Positions 51,434 through 60,889 of a stretch of 64,000 bases of DNA are shown here, in pieces; the stretch's first letter is position 1; each line of letters begins with the position of its first letter. The DNA comes from Teretinema sp942493045. GTDB taxonomy: Bacteria; Spirochaetota; Spirochaetia; Treponematales; Treponemataceae. Under the pieces are notes generated by a model. That model did no database searches, had not been told where the DNA came from, and saw nothing but the letters and a program-made list of their open reading frames with translations. The DNA lies in assembly GCA_942493045.1 (NCBI GenBank), contig OW818665.1, positions 2,170,001-2,234,000 on the forward strand. Reading direction: 5' to 3'. The position numbers and the translations under genes were made by a program.

Positions 51434-52312
51434 TTATGATCTTTTCGCTTTCCGGCGCTCCGTACGCACCCGGCGCACCGTCTGCTGCAGGGTTTTCAGG
51501 ATTGCCAACTGACGGTCATGCTGTCGGCTGCGGACGCCAGGGAAGGCCCGCAGCAAACGACCGATACGCCGGGAACGGCGGATCAGTGTTTCCAGGCGCT
51601 CCACCAGGCGGAGGGACAGCGGATCATCTTTCTCGCGTTCCGCGGTAGTATCCGCCGCGCCGTCCGGAGCAGCGGTATCGCCATTGGCGATTTTCAAACG
51701 CAGCGACGCCAGGCTGCCGCGCAGATCCTGTTCATTGAACCAGGCCGGCAGCTCTGTTAAACCGGCCACATGCTCCAAAAACTCGCGCATGGAGCTCAAC
51801 AATGAACGGTAACCTACCAGTGAATGGATGGTCAGAGTCAGATCCGTCATACCGAGCACCAGAAAAAGGGCGCCAGCAGTCGTTATCAGCAGAGCGGGCA
51901 CCTGATTGAGTAAACCGCTGACAGCCGGATGTATAAATTCCACCGCGACTACACTCATTACACCGAATAACAGTGAGTTACGCAGACAGACGCGCCCCTC
52001 AAAATTAAAGCTATAGTTGGAATAATCCCACCAGCGCGTCGAAAAAAGCTTTTCCAAGACCCAACTGGTCAGATATTCCAGGACGGTGGTAATGACTATC
52101 GCGGCGATAAAAACCAGCGCTACATTCGCTCGAAAAGGTTGAAGCGCAAAAATTACCAGTAAACCTCCAAAACCGTATATCGGACAAAGTGGACCATGCA
52201 GAAAACCGCGGTTTATCCACCGGCCGGTCAGGAAAAAGCAATAGATGACTTCGCTAACCCAACCGAAAAAACTGTACACTATAAATAGAACAATTAAGTA
52301 CCACAAAGACAT
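51434..52312 (-). CDS. CmpB-family integral membrane protein (putative ABC permease, PF06541-like)
   Basis: 292 residues. The N-terminal half has about five membrane helices with family text: FIVYSFFGWVSEVIYCFFLT, NRGFLHGPLCPIYGFGGLL, EYLTSWVLEKLFSTRWWDYS and FNFEGRVCLRNSLLFGV. This family is named after ABC permeases, but its true function is unsettled. The C-terminal ~120 residues are soluble and end in a very basic helix (RRVRTERRKAKRS). It has a GGGAGG ribosome site, appears monocistronic and converges on metA with an 8-bp gap and no terminator visible. Confidence 0.8.
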   Translation of the reverse strand: MSLWYLIVLFIVYSFFGWVSEVIYCFFLTGRWINRGFLHGPLCPIYGFGGLLVIFALQPFRANVALVFIAAIVITTVLEYLTSWVLEKLFSTRWWDYSNYSFNFEGRVCLRNSLLFGVMSVVAVEFIHPAVSGLLNQVPALLITTAGALFLVLGMTDLTLTIHSLVGYRSLLSSMREFLEHVAGLTELPAWFNEQDLRGSLASLRLKIANGDTAAPDGAADTTAEREKDDPLSLRLVERLETLIRRSRRIGRLLRAFPGVRSRQHDRQLAILKTLQQTVRRVRTERRKAKRS

Positions 52313-52361
52313 TTACAGCCTCCCGCTATATAAAGAATACACATAAAGGCCTGAAACACAT

Positions 52362-52388
52362 AAAAAAAAGCCCCGATTGCTCGGGGCT
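52362..52388 (-). terminator. Terminator at the end of the maltodextrin locus
   Basis: AGCCCCGA (52369-52376), loop TTGC, TCGGGGCT (52381-52388), followed on the minus strand by a run of eight T. Confidence 0.9.
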
Positions 52389-52464
52389 ACTCAATGAATT
52401 GTCTAAAAGACACGCTAGCTCAACAATTTGACAACTTTATACAGATAGTTTCGCAAACCGCAAG

Positions 52465-54129
52465 TTATTTCCGGGTGGCGAAAACCACCGAACAACGCCC
52501 GGGCAGAGTAACCTTACCGTTCTGTTCAATCACACCCTCATAGGTCGAGAACACCAGCGGCATGCTTTCCAAGGGCAGGGTTACCTCCACCGGATCCGGG
52601 GAAATATTGTGCATCACGAAAGCTTTTTCTTCCGGAGACTCCATCACCCAGGAAAGAATCTCCGCGGCCTCGGTATCCAGCGGCCGCATTCTTCCTTTAA
52701 ACAGGGCTGGATGGGCAGTCTTAACGCGGATCAGCCGGCGGTAAAAAGTCTGCAGGGAGGCGCTGTCGCGAACCTGAACGCTTACCGGCAATGTATTTTT
52801 GTTATAGCGGGACTCAATCCAGGTAGTCTGAAGATTATCCTTTCCGGGGGCGTTCCAGAGCATCGGCGTGCGGATTTGTTCGTCGGGCTTGGCGCCGTTT
52901 AGACCAATTTCCTCTCCGTAATACATAAAAGGCACACCTTCGGTAAGCATGTAGATGGCTCCGGCCAGTTTCAGCTGGGCCGGATCGCCGCGCAGGATAC
53001 CGCCGATGCGGTTCTGGTCGTGGTTGGTCAGGAAGGGGGAGTCCACATAGCCGGGTGCTGTCGCGGCATAGGTTTCATAGGCGCCATACAGGCTGTGAGC
53101 AATGTTGTTGGCGCCGGCGTCTCCGGTGCGAATTGTGTCAACAATCTTGGTGCCAAGGTCAAAATGGAAGGTGGAATCAAGTCCGCGCATAAACTGGGCC
53201 CGGGTATTCACCGGTTCCCAGACTTCACCGACATTAAAAGCGTCCGCCTTAACGGTTTTGGTGTACCCGACAAACTCTTTCCACCATTCGATAGCCAGTT
53301 CCTGCCCGGCCTCTCCGGCCGGGATTTTAGCGGCGTTGAAAATGTGGCCGGCAGCGTCCAGACGGAACCCGGCGACGCCCTTATCCATCCAGAATTTGGC
53401 GATCTTTTTGAATTCCTCGCGGACCGCGGGGGTGCGTAGATTGAAATCCGGCATACCAGACTCGAAAATGCCGGAATAGTAGGACTCACCAACCTTATTC
53501 CAGACATTATGTCCCCAAATACGCTGACTCAGGTTATAGCGGCTGTCATCGGCCGAAATCCAGCGGTACCAGGAACGGTAGGGGCTATTTGGATTACGGG
53601 AATCCATAAACCATTCGGTAAATAAAGAAGAATGATTATGAGTCATGTCGATAATTACCGAAATGCCCCGCTCCGCGGCCGCGGTAGTAAAAGCGGTAAA
53701 ATCTTCCATAGTACCGTACTCCGGATTAATTCCGTAGTAGTCGTCAACATTGTAGCCGTGATAGGTCTGGGACGGGAAAATCGGCATCAACCAGATACCC
53801 GTAATACCAAGATCGGTCGTGGTAGCGTCATTTCCGTCATTAAGGTAGTCGAGTTTGGCGGTCAAACCCTTAAAATCCCCGACTCCATTACCGTCGGCGT
53901 CGGCAAAGGAACGCACAAAAATACAGTAATATACCCCCTCATTGGGCGAGTCGGCTAACTTTTGCACCGGAGCCAGGGCGTAAACCGCCTTTTCCGGATT
54001 GAGGGCCTCCGGTCCGCCGGAAGCGCAGGCGATAAAAGCCAACAGGGTGAGCAGAATCATGCCCAACAGCGGAAATGCAGGTCGCGCTCTTGGAGAGCGT
54101 GCTGTAGTCACTAAAAAGTTTCGTTTCAT
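52465..54129 (-). CDS. GH13 alpha-amylase-family lipoprotein
   Basis: About 554 residues. I start at the ATG at 54129, right after GGAGG; an in-frame start six codons earlier would include the ribosome site. The signal ends in FIAC (Cys about 35). The GH13 barrel shows region I DMTHNHSS, region II GFRLDAAGHIF (nucleophile Asp), region III FNVGEVWEP (acid/base Glu) and region IV FLTNHDQNR. The DGNGVGDFKGLTAKLDYLND start is typical of alpha-glucosidase/neopullulanase-type enzymes. It should cut maltodextrins at the outer or periplasmic face. It lies 3' of malG behind a terminator-like hairpin. Confidence 0.92.
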   Translation of the reverse strand: MKRNFLVTTARSPRARPAFPLLGMILLTLLAFIACASGGPEALNPEKAVYALAPVQKLADSPNEGVYYCIFVRSFADADGNGVGDFKGLTAKLDYLNDGNDATTTDLGITGIWLMPIFPSQTYHGYNVDDYYGINPEYGTMEDFTAFTTAAAERGISVIIDMTHNHSSLFTEWFMDSRNPNSPYRSWYRWISADDSRYNLSQRIWGHNVWNKVGESYYSGIFESGMPDFNLRTPAVREEFKKIAKFWMDKGVAGFRLDAAGHIFNAAKIPAGEAGQELAIEWWKEFVGYTKTVKADAFNVGEVWEPVNTRAQFMRGLDSTFHFDLGTKIVDTIRTGDAGANNIAHSLYGAYETYAATAPGYVDSPFLTNHDQNRIGGILRGDPAQLKLAGAIYMLTEGVPFMYYGEEIGLNGAKPDEQIRTPMLWNAPGKDNLQTTWIESRYNKNTLPVSVQVRDSASLQTFYRRLIRVKTAHPALFKGRMRPLDTEAAEILSWVMESPEEKAFVMHNISPDPVEVTLPLESMPLVFSTYEGVIEQNGKVTLPGRCSVVFATRK

Positions 54130-54150
54130 AGAACCTCCAAAAAACAACTG

Positions 54151-54184
54151 AAAAAAAGGGCTGTCCCTTTACGCGGACAGCCCT
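54151..54184 (-). terminator. Attenuator-like hairpin between malG and the amylase gene
   Basis: GGGCTGTCC (54158-54166) pairs with GGACAGCCC (54175-54183), 8-nt loop, then seven T on the minus strand. It ends about 22 nt before the amylase ATG, leaving no room for a separate promoter after it. Confidence 0.8.
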
Positions 54185-54223
54185 ACATTAAAAAACAGGA
54201 TCCGTGTTCAACGGCGGCCTACC

Positions 54224-55180
54224 TTATTCCTTGACGCCGTCACCGGCCAAAGAATTAAGCAGGAACTTTTGACCACTCATGAACAAAATGGCAAAGGGCA
54301 CTGCTACCAGCAAGGCGCCGGCGGCGAACATGGTGTAATTGTCGGCCGCACGGGAGTAAATCAGTTCCCATAAACCGACCGCGAGGGTTTTCTTGTCATC
54401 GCTGCGCAGTACCAGGCGCGGGAAGATAAAGTCCATCCAAGGGCCGGTAAAGCTGGTCAGGGCCAGGAACATGATCATCGGCTTGACCATCGGGATGATA
54501 ATCTTGACGTAGGTAGTCAGCTGGCTGGCGCCATCCACACGGGCAGCTTCTTCGATATTTTTTGAAACCGTGTCAAAGTAACCCTTCATCAGCCAGGTGT
54601 TATACGGAATACTTCCGGACACATAAACCAGTATCAATCCCCAATGGGTATTCAAACCGTTAATGCGCCATAAAATAACGTAAGTAGCCACCATGCCGAT
54701 AAAGCTCGGAAACATCTGTAAAACAACCATGGACGCCATCAGCGGCTTGCGGGCCCTGAAGCGGAACCGCGAGAATACATAACCGGAGGTTACGCAAACA
54801 GCCAATGTCGCAAGCGAGTTCAGCAGCGCGATTTTAAGCGTATTACGGTACCAGGTTACATAACTGGTTCCGCGCACGGTACTCGGCCGACCTTCGCGGT
54901 CTACAATCTGCTCTATGCCGTTTTCGTCTATTATTTTCTTGCCAACAGTGTCATTGGAAGGAGTTAAAAGACGCTGAAACTGATAGATGGAGGGATCCTT
55001 GGGAAAGGGGATGATATTGGTCGCGGCCAGGGAATTCTGATAGGTAAAGGCCGAGCTGATCGTAAAGGCAATCGGATACAATACCACCAACACCGTAATT
55101 CCCAACACAAGGTACAGGAATACGGTGACAACTACGGAGCTGGATTTTGACGACTTGTCGAGGCTTGATGAATCGGCCAT
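54224..55180 (-). CDS. malG: Maltodextrin ABC transporter permease (MalG-like)
   Basis: 318 residues with six main membrane helices. The EAA loop that contacts the ATPase reads EAARVDGASQLTTYVKIIIP. An insert of ~50 residues between helices 1 and 2 (SNDTVGKKIIDENGIEQIVD region) is periplasmic. Family text includes PLMASMVVLQMFPSFIGM and GLILVYVSGSIPYNTWLMKG. Its ATG overlaps the malF stop. It should form a heterodimer with MalF for maltose/maltodextrin uptake. No ATPase gene is in the locus. Confidence 0.92.
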   Translation of the reverse strand: MADSSSLDKSSKSSSVVVTVFLYLVLGITVLVVLYPIAFTISSAFTYQNSLAATNIIPFPKDPSIYQFQRLLTPSNDTVGKKIIDENGIEQIVDREGRPSTVRGTSYVTWYRNTLKIALLNSLATLAVCVTSGYVFSRFRFRARKPLMASMVVLQMFPSFIGMVATYVILWRINGLNTHWGLILVYVSGSIPYNTWLMKGYFDTVSKNIEEAARVDGASQLTTYVKIIIPMVKPMIMFLALTSFTGPWMDFIFPRLVLRSDDKKTLAVGLWELIYSRAADNYTMFAAGALLVAVPFAILFMSGQKFLLNSLAGDGVKE

Positions 55181-56541
55181 TATATTTCTCCCTCCTTGAA
55201 GGACTTGGTCCGGGTAAACTGGAATACGGCAAACGGAACCAGGGCAAGGAAAACGAGCAATGACAGCACAGAGGCAATATTATACCAGTTCTCTATGGTC
55301 AGCTTGTATATCCAGGAAATTAGCAGGTCGGTAGCGCCGGCCTTGGTCGCTATCGTGTCGCTGAGGGTCGGTCCGCCGTTGGTCAGGAAGAATACCGCTC
55401 CGAAGTTATTGATGTTGCCAGCGAACTGCATAATCAGAATAGGGGCAGTTTGGAAGAGTACCAGAGGCAGGGTGATAGCCCAAAACTGCTGGAACTTGTT
55501 GGCGCCGTCAATAATCGCGGCTTCATAGAGCTGTGAGGGAATTGCGGTCATATTACTGGTAATCAGAATCATGCTGTAGGGGAAACCGATCCAGATATTT
55601 ACCAGAATCAGGGTAAACTTGGCCATGGTCGGATCCGAGATCCATTTTATGCCTTCGGTAAGCAGTCCAAGTTCTATCAGTGTACGGTTGATCGGCCCGA
55701 AGGTACCATTGAGCAAGTTTGCCCAGATAAAAAGGCTGAGCATGGTGGGAACGGCATAGGGCAGAATAAAAATCGTTCGGAAAACGCTGGAAAATTTGAT
55801 GCGTTTGTCGGAAAGAATTACCGCGAACAGCATACCCACAAAGTAGCAGCTGAAGGTCGCGAAAAAAGCCCAGGCCACGGTCCACAAGGCTACTCTGCCG
55901 AAGGCCGAAAACCAGGCATTGTCTGCGGAGGCGGTAAACATCGTTTTGAAATTGGTAAAGCCAACCCAGTCTACCAGGTTATTGGGAGGAATGTTATTCG
56001 GAGAAGAATAATTTGTAAAAGCAACAAGGGCAGAAAATAAAAGCGGGACTATCGTAAAGAAAGAAATTAAAAGCACCACCGGGGTAAGGCCGAACACAGG
56101 AAATGACAGGTCATGAAACAGGTGTTTGGTTTCTTTAAACGTGGGGAACTTGTTTTTCTCCACGATTTCTTTCGCGGTTTTTCGGGCATTATAGATATTG
56201 AACGCATAAATAAGCAAGAACAAAATAGTAATAATCAGAACGATCAAACCAACGATCATCATAAAAATTGAGTGATCCCGGAATTTAACCGGCAGGTCCG
56301 GTTTTGGATCACCAAGGGTAATCAGACCGATAAGTGCCTTAGCAAAAGGACCCTTAAAGTTGGGAGCCATGGTTCCCGACTCAAAAACCATCAAAAACAG
56401 CATAACAAATTCAAGCAGGGCAAACAGCGCGCCGCGCAGGTACTGTTTCAGGAAAAGGATCTGACCCAGACCCATAAAACAGGCCGACGCGATTGGTGCC
56501 GCCATGACGATCTTAGGATTAACAGTGTCCTGTCGACTCAT
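55180..56541 (-). CDS. malF: Maltodextrin ABC transporter permease (MalF-like)
   Basis: 453 residues with about eight hydrophobic segments, two more than the core six as in MalF. The EAA loop is EAAIIDGANKFQQFWAITLP, and FAGNINNFGAVFFLTNGGP follows. The large periplasmic part expected between early helices is modest here. It starts ATGAGTCGACAGG with GGAG ahead (TTGGAGTGTGAAAT). A hairpin separates it from malE upstream; malG overlaps it by one base downstream. Confidence 0.92.
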   Translation of the reverse strand: MSRQDTVNPKIVMAAPIASACFMGLGQILFLKQYLRGALFALLEFVMLFLMVFESGTMAPNFKGPFAKALIGLITLGDPKPDLPVKFRDHSIFMMIVGLIVLIITILFLLIYAFNIYNARKTAKEIVEKNKFPTFKETKHLFHDLSFPVFGLTPVVLLISFFTIVPLLFSALVAFTNYSSPNNIPPNNLVDWVGFTNFKTMFTASADNAWFSAFGRVALWTVAWAFFATFSCYFVGMLFAVILSDKRIKFSSVFRTIFILPYAVPTMLSLFIWANLLNGTFGPINRTLIELGLLTEGIKWISDPTMAKFTLILVNIWIGFPYSMILITSNMTAIPSQLYEAAIIDGANKFQQFWAITLPLVLFQTAPILIMQFAGNINNFGAVFFLTNGGPTLSDTIATKAGATDLLISWIYKLTIENWYNIASVLSLLVFLALVPFAVFQFTRTKSFKEGEI

Positions 56542-56566
56542 ATTTCACACTCCAACCTTTAATAAG

Positions 56567-56600
56567 TAAACCCGGCACCGCCGTTTCGGGCAGTGCCGGG
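56567..56600 (-). terminator. Intercistronic hairpin between malE and malF
   Basis: CCCGGCAC (56571-56578) pairs with GTGCCGGG (56593-56600), with extra inner pairs. A T-rich stretch follows on the minus strand. As at chvE/mmsA, it should give more binding protein than permease. Confidence 0.7.
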
Positions 56601-56634
56601 GTCAGGATCTACTGTCCTGGGGGATACAGAATAA

Positions 56635-57831
56635 TTACCGGGCAGCCTTCATGGCAGCGGCGGCGGAAGCCAGCTCTTTGGCCGGATCGGCACCGTCCCA
56701 GATGCTACCGAAAGCAGCACCCATGGCGGACCAGTAGGTTCCCATCTGTGGGATAGCCGGCATCGGAGTGGCATACTTAGCCTGCTCCATAATTCCAGCC
56801 AGCAGAGGATCGGAAACAGCAATGTCCTTTCTGGGGGGAATCTGGCGGGTCATAGCAAGGCGCTTCTCGAGCACGGGCTTGGAAATCAGGAATTCGGCAA
56901 AGGCTTTGGCCTCAGCAGGATAGTTGGTGAAGGCGCTGACGAAGGCCAGGCGTACACCGGAGAAGGAAGTCGGAGGAGTGGTCTTGCCGGGGAAGGCCGG
57001 TACAGGAACGATACCAAAGTTTACGTTGGACTTGGTAAAGTCATTGATCTTCCAGGGACCGGAAAGCACCATGGCAGCTTTGCCTTCAATGAAGGAAGAG
57101 TTAACGAAGTCACCGGTAATATCAGCGCCGGGTACGTTCAACAACTTGGCACGCAGGGTCTGATAGTAGCGCAGACCTGCAATAGCGTTAGCGCTGTCGA
57201 TATTATGCTGGTTGCGGTCATTACCGTTGGGGCCGAAAAGTTGGGCACCGAAACCGGCCATGAAGATGTAGTTAAAGTAAGCGTCTGCAACCGGCCATAC
57301 CAGGGCAAATTTGTTCTGGGCAGGGTTGTTGAAGGTAGCGGCAAAGGCAATGATCTCGTCCCAGGTCTTGGGCGCAGTCTTAATCAAGTCCTTGTTATAG
57401 AACAGGGCAATAGTTTCAATAGCCAGGGGATAACCGTAGGATTTTCCCTGATAGGTGGCGGCGGAAACAGAGGCGGGCACGAAATCCGTGGTCAACGTCA
57501 GGCCGTTTTCGAGAACCAAACCGCCGTTTACGAGGGCGCCGATATGATCATGCGGAGCTACAAAAACGTCAGCGCCGACACCGGCCGGACCATCCAGCTC
57601 CATCTTGGCGCGAGCGTCTACCGAACCGACGGGTTCATAGGTAATGGTGACATTGGGGTACAGTTTTTTGAATTCCGCAGCTGCCCAAATTACAAAGTCT
57701 TTTTCTACACCTTCGGATTCCCATACTTTAAGGGAAACCTTTCCACCGGCACCCTGGGCGCCACCGGCTGCAAAAGCCGCGCCGGAAAGCACTGCGAGCG
57801 CCATAAGCACTACAATAAGTTTCTTCATCAT
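56635..57831 (-). CDS. malE: Maltose/maltodextrin-binding protein
   Basis: 398 residues. The signal peptide ends AAFAAGG (cleavage after AFA), with no lipobox, so it is soluble in the periplasm. MalE-type text: KVSLKVWESEGVEKDFVIWA, VGADVFVAPHDHIGALVNGG, YGYPLAIETIALFYNKDLI, SFIEGKAAMVLSGPWKINDF and IPPRKDIAVSDP. It hands maltodextrins to MalF-MalG. An AGGAGGAG site precedes the double ATG at 57831/57828. A consensus promoter and a LacI-type palindrome lie just upstream. Confidence 0.92.
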   Translation of the reverse strand: MMKKLIVVLMALAVLSGAAFAAGGAQGAGGKVSLKVWESEGVEKDFVIWAAAEFKKLYPNVTITYEPVGSVDARAKMELDGPAGVGADVFVAPHDHIGALVNGGLVLENGLTLTTDFVPASVSAATYQGKSYGYPLAIETIALFYNKDLIKTAPKTWDEIIAFAATFNNPAQNKFALVWPVADAYFNYIFMAGFGAQLFGPNGNDRNQHNIDSANAIAGLRYYQTLRAKLLNVPGADITGDFVNSSFIEGKAAMVLSGPWKINDFTKSNVNFGIVPVPAFPGKTTPPTSFSGVRLAFVSAFTNYPAEAKAFAEFLISKPVLEKRLAMTRQIPPRKDIAVSDPLLAGIMEQAKYATPMPAIPQMGTYWSAMGAAFGSIWDGADPAKELASAAAAMKAAR

Positions 57832-57864
57832 TTTCTCACTCCTCCTGAAACAAAACTATCTATT

Positions 57865-57878
57865 CTAAACCGGTTTAG
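57865..57878. promoter_or_regulatory. LacI/GalR-type operator before malE
   Basis: CTAAACCGGTTTAG is a perfect 14-bp palindrome with a central CG, the usual form of LacI-family operators. It falls at about +4 to +17 of the malE transcript, fitting a repressor that blocks RNA polymerase until maltodextrin is present. No LacI-family gene is in the window. Confidence 0.65.
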
Positions 57879-57888
57879 TGGTTTACTT

Positions 57889-57917
57889 ATTATTGAACGA
57901 CTTGACCGTGTTGTCAA
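57889..57917 (-). promoter_or_regulatory. malE promoter
   Basis: On the minus strand TTGACA (57912-57917), exactly 17 nt, AATAAT (57889-57894). The -35 box is perfect consensus. Confidence 0.8.
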
Positions 57918-57928
57918 GTTTTTTCACC

Positions 57929-57959
57929 GTTTCTCCCGTCGTTTAACGGCGGGAGAAAC
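57929..57959. terminator. Hairpin after pulA
   Basis: GTTTCTCCCGTCGT (57929-57942) pairs with ACGGCGGGAGAAAC (57946-57959), one G-T pair, 3-nt loop. No T-run follows on the pulA strand, so termination strength is unclear. It lies just upstream of the malE promoter. Confidence 0.55.
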
Positions 57960-57966
57960 ACAGATT

Positions 57967-60783
57967 TTACTTTACGATACGCAGAATGGCGGTGGTCAGC
58001 GGTTCCAGCGTCACGGTATTACCGGAAACAGTTACTCCTGAAGGAGCGGCGATACCGGCAACGTTGGCGCCGTTGGCGTCGGACATTACTTTGGCGGCGG
58101 CGACACTCTCGCCCAGGTCAAAGGTCATGGCTTTAGCTTCACCGTTGGCCAGCATAAACCACTTTCCGTCAGTCCAATCGATTGAATAGGCGATTGTCAG
58201 GCGGCTTTCCTCGGGACTGGGCAGCAGCACCGCTTTCTGGTTGATCTGGGCCATATCACCGATGCGGAAAACGCTGAATTGACGGCGCAGGGCGATCATG
58301 CTTCTGGTGTAATCCAGCACACTCTGGTATTCCGGCTTCAGGGTCCAGACAATCTGGTTGATGTTATCGGCGGAGTCGTAGCTGTTGCGCACAAAGCGGC
58401 CGATGGTCTCATTGCGCACGTTATTCAGGTTCGGCTTGGTCCGGCCGCGCTCCTGTCCGCCGTGCAGGAAACCCACACCCTGGGAAGTCAGCACAAACCA
58501 GTTACCCATCTTGATACGGCGGGCAATTTCAGCGGCCTGTTCCGGGATGCTGTCATCCAGCTTGGCGTTGTGGGAAATACTGTCATGCAGCGTCATACCG
58601 TCATGCGCGGCGATATAAGCCATGTTGTCGCCTGAATCATCGGCTTTATAGTTAATCTGTGGCTGGCCCATCAAATTTTTGAACAGGCGCTGAGTATCGA
58701 CGCCCTTCTTGGTGATAAAGCCCTGGCCTTCCTCGGCAAAACCGCCGGCTTTCAGCAGGTCACGGATTTCATCGTTGAAGACGGACACCTTATCGGTCTT
58801 GGTCATGTAATTCTGATCCATACCGACCGTCCCGGGAGCGCCGTTATACATTTTCCAGCCCTCGCCCTGGAACAGGGTGTTCGGGTTGATCGCCACGGCG
58901 GCGGCATGAGCATCCAGCACCGTCTGACTGTCCATCAGGCCCATCAGGTCGAAACGGAAACCGTCAACCTTGTACTCCTGTACCCAGTGGCGCACGGAGT
59001 CCACGATCAGCTTGCGCGACATGGCCCGTTCGGTGGCTACGTCGTTGCCGCAGCCGGAATTACTGGTAAACTTGCCCTGGGCGTTAATGCGGAAGAAGTA
59101 GCCGGGGACGACATCGTCCAGGAACTGGGTTCCGGCCATGTGATTATAGACCACGTCAAGAATAACACCCAGACCGGCCTTGTGCAGCTCGTTTATCAGG
59201 GTGCGCAACTCAGCTACGCGGGCGTAGGGATTTGAAGGATCACTGGCGAACCAGCCTTCCGGGGTAAAGTAGTTATGCGGATCGTAACCCCAGTTGTAGT
59301 TGTTATTTCCAGTGGTACCGGTACCCTCGTAGCGCTGGTTGGTTTCATCGGTAAAGTAGAAATTAACCACCGGCAGCAGCTGGATATGGGTAACACCCAG
59401 GCTCTTCAGATACGGAATCTTCTCGATAAAGGCGGTGTAGGTGCCGGGTTTACCGCGCACTCCGGCGTCCGGACCGATGGTCAGGTCGCGCACGGAAATC
59501 TCATAAATGATGGCATCTTCGCGCTGAGCGAGAGGCGCAAAACCGGCGGTCATTCCACCGGCCGGCAGGGCGCGGGGATCGTTCATATCCACAATGGCGC
59601 CGCGTCCCGGGCCGCCTTCGTTGCGATAGGCAGCCATGGAGCGGGCGTAAGGGTCAAGGACAATCACGGTACCCTTGGAATTGGTCACCTGATAATTGTA
59701 GAACATACCGTTAGGATCGGCGGTGTTGAAAGTAGCAGACCACAGGCCGGTTTTGGTGTCCAGAGTCATCGGCACTGTCCAGTCGGCGGCAGTGGCGCGG
59801 TCACTCTTGTACACCAGCACGTTGGCCTCGGAGGAGGTCGGCGCCCAGAGCGTAAAGGAGGCGGACTTGGCGGCGCGATTGTACACCGCGCCGAGTATGG
59901 CGTCACGAGCCGGCAATGAAGCTTCGGCCATCTGGACGGCCAGCTTGTTGGCGTCAATCAGTTTGTCGCCTTCAAAAACCGGATTCTTGAGCAGTAAAGC
60001 ATCGGAAGGATTAACCGGACCGGAGAGCTGGATGGTCACGCGGCGGGCATAGTTAAAGGAGAGATCCGCTGGGCTTTCGGTATTGAAGACCTTGGCGATG
60101 GGATACTCTTTTCCGGAACGGGTAACTACGGAGAAGCCGGAAGCGCCGCCGTCGGTATCCAGTCCATAACGGCCGCTGAGCAATACCTGAATCTCGTTCG
60201 GTTTTTCCAGGACAGCAGTCAGGGCTTTGGGCTTGTATTCCTTTGCGGCGTAGGTGTTCCCGTCGCCGGAGAAAATCACCACTACATTGGAAACATTGGT
60301 GTCCCAGATGCGGTCGTCATCGCCATCCTTGGTCCAACCGCCCTTTTGGCGGGCGATCATGCCGAGCTGGCCATCTCCGCCGATAGGCTTTACGCCGCCG
60401 AGGTTTGAACCGTCCAGCTTGAAGCGCATATAACCGATGCCGTCTTCAACCTTCCATTCCTGAGTGTGCGGCCAGGCGGCCGAACCGTCACCGCCGGGAA
60501 GAGCCCAGAGCCACAAGGCCCAGGGGGTATAATTTTTATCCGGGCGGACATAATACACTACCAGTTCATCGGCCTGGGGCGCCAGCTTGGCATTCAGGGC
60601 GATAACGGCCGGCAATCCGGCGGGAGCGGCATTTTCAAAGCTTCCGGGAGCGCCGGAAGCCAAACCGCGGGCCGGGGCGGCAGCGGCGGGAGCGGACCCT
60701 TTCGCGCCGGAGGCGCAGGACACTACCAACAGCAGCAGGGACGCGGCCAGCGTCGATGCTATTACAGAACGTACTAATTTCAC
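57967..60783 (-). CDS. pulA: Type I pullulanase lipoprotein
   Basis: 938 residues, GTG start 7 nt after GGAGG. Lipobox VVSC (Cys 23). It debranches alpha-1,6 links of starch or pullulan. A CBM41-like starch-binding domain at about 70-180 (VVYYVRPDKNYTPWALWLWA), a CBM48-like domain at about 290-385 (FTLWAPTSSEANVLVYKSD), then the GH13 barrel. The pullulanase motif YNWGYDPHNYFTPEG, nucleophile region GFRFDLMGLM, acid/base FQGEGWKMY and AAHDGMTLHD are present. A C-terminal beta domain ends TTAILRIVK. It is lipid-anchored, so it probably acts at the cell surface or periplasm on branched dextrins. Confidence 0.95.
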   Translation of the reverse strand: MKLVRSVIASTLAASLLLLVVSCASGAKGSAPAAAAPARGLASGAPGSFENAAPAGLPAVIALNAKLAPQADELVVYYVRPDKNYTPWALWLWALPGGDGSAAWPHTQEWKVEDGIGYMRFKLDGSNLGGVKPIGGDGQLGMIARQKGGWTKDGDDDRIWDTNVSNVVVIFSGDGNTYAAKEYKPKALTAVLEKPNEIQVLLSGRYGLDTDGGASGFSVVTRSGKEYPIAKVFNTESPADLSFNYARRVTIQLSGPVNPSDALLLKNPVFEGDKLIDANKLAVQMAEASLPARDAILGAVYNRAAKSASFTLWAPTSSEANVLVYKSDRATAADWTVPMTLDTKTGLWSATFNTADPNGMFYNYQVTNSKGTVIVLDPYARSMAAYRNEGGPGRGAIVDMNDPRALPAGGMTAGFAPLAQREDAIIYEISVRDLTIGPDAGVRGKPGTYTAFIEKIPYLKSLGVTHIQLLPVVNFYFTDETNQRYEGTGTTGNNNYNWGYDPHNYFTPEGWFASDPSNPYARVAELRTLINELHKAGLGVILDVVYNHMAGTQFLDDVVPGYFFRINAQGKFTSNSGCGNDVATERAMSRKLIVDSVRHWVQEYKVDGFRFDLMGLMDSQTVLDAHAAAVAINPNTLFQGEGWKMYNGAPGTVGMDQNYMTKTDKVSVFNDEIRDLLKAGGFAEEGQGFITKKGVDTQRLFKNLMGQPQINYKADDSGDNMAYIAAHDGMTLHDSISHNAKLDDSIPEQAAEIARRIKMGNWFVLTSQGVGFLHGGQERGRTKPNLNNVRNETIGRFVRNSYDSADNINQIVWTLKPEYQSVLDYTRSMIALRRQFSVFRIGDMAQINQKAVLLPSPEESRLTIAYSIDWTDGKWFMLANGEAKAMTFDLGESVAAAKVMSDANGANVAGIAAPSGVTVSGNTVTLEPLTTAILRIVK

Positions 60784-60818
60784 AGCAGAACCTCCATACA
60801 GTTCGCTAAAATTTTTAT

Positions 60819-60849
60819 CCCGGCCGCAGGCAGTCCCCTGCCGCGCCGG
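60819..60849 (-). terminator. Weak hairpin between the amylase and pulA genes
   Basis: CCGG..GCAGGCAG and CTGCCGCGCCGG can pair imperfectly, followed on the minus strand by ATAAAAATTTT. The layout repeats that at 54151 and 62630, but the structure is weaker. Confidence 0.4.
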
Positions 60850-60889
60850 TTTACAAAACCATCATAATTCCGGAAACAAAATCCGCGTC

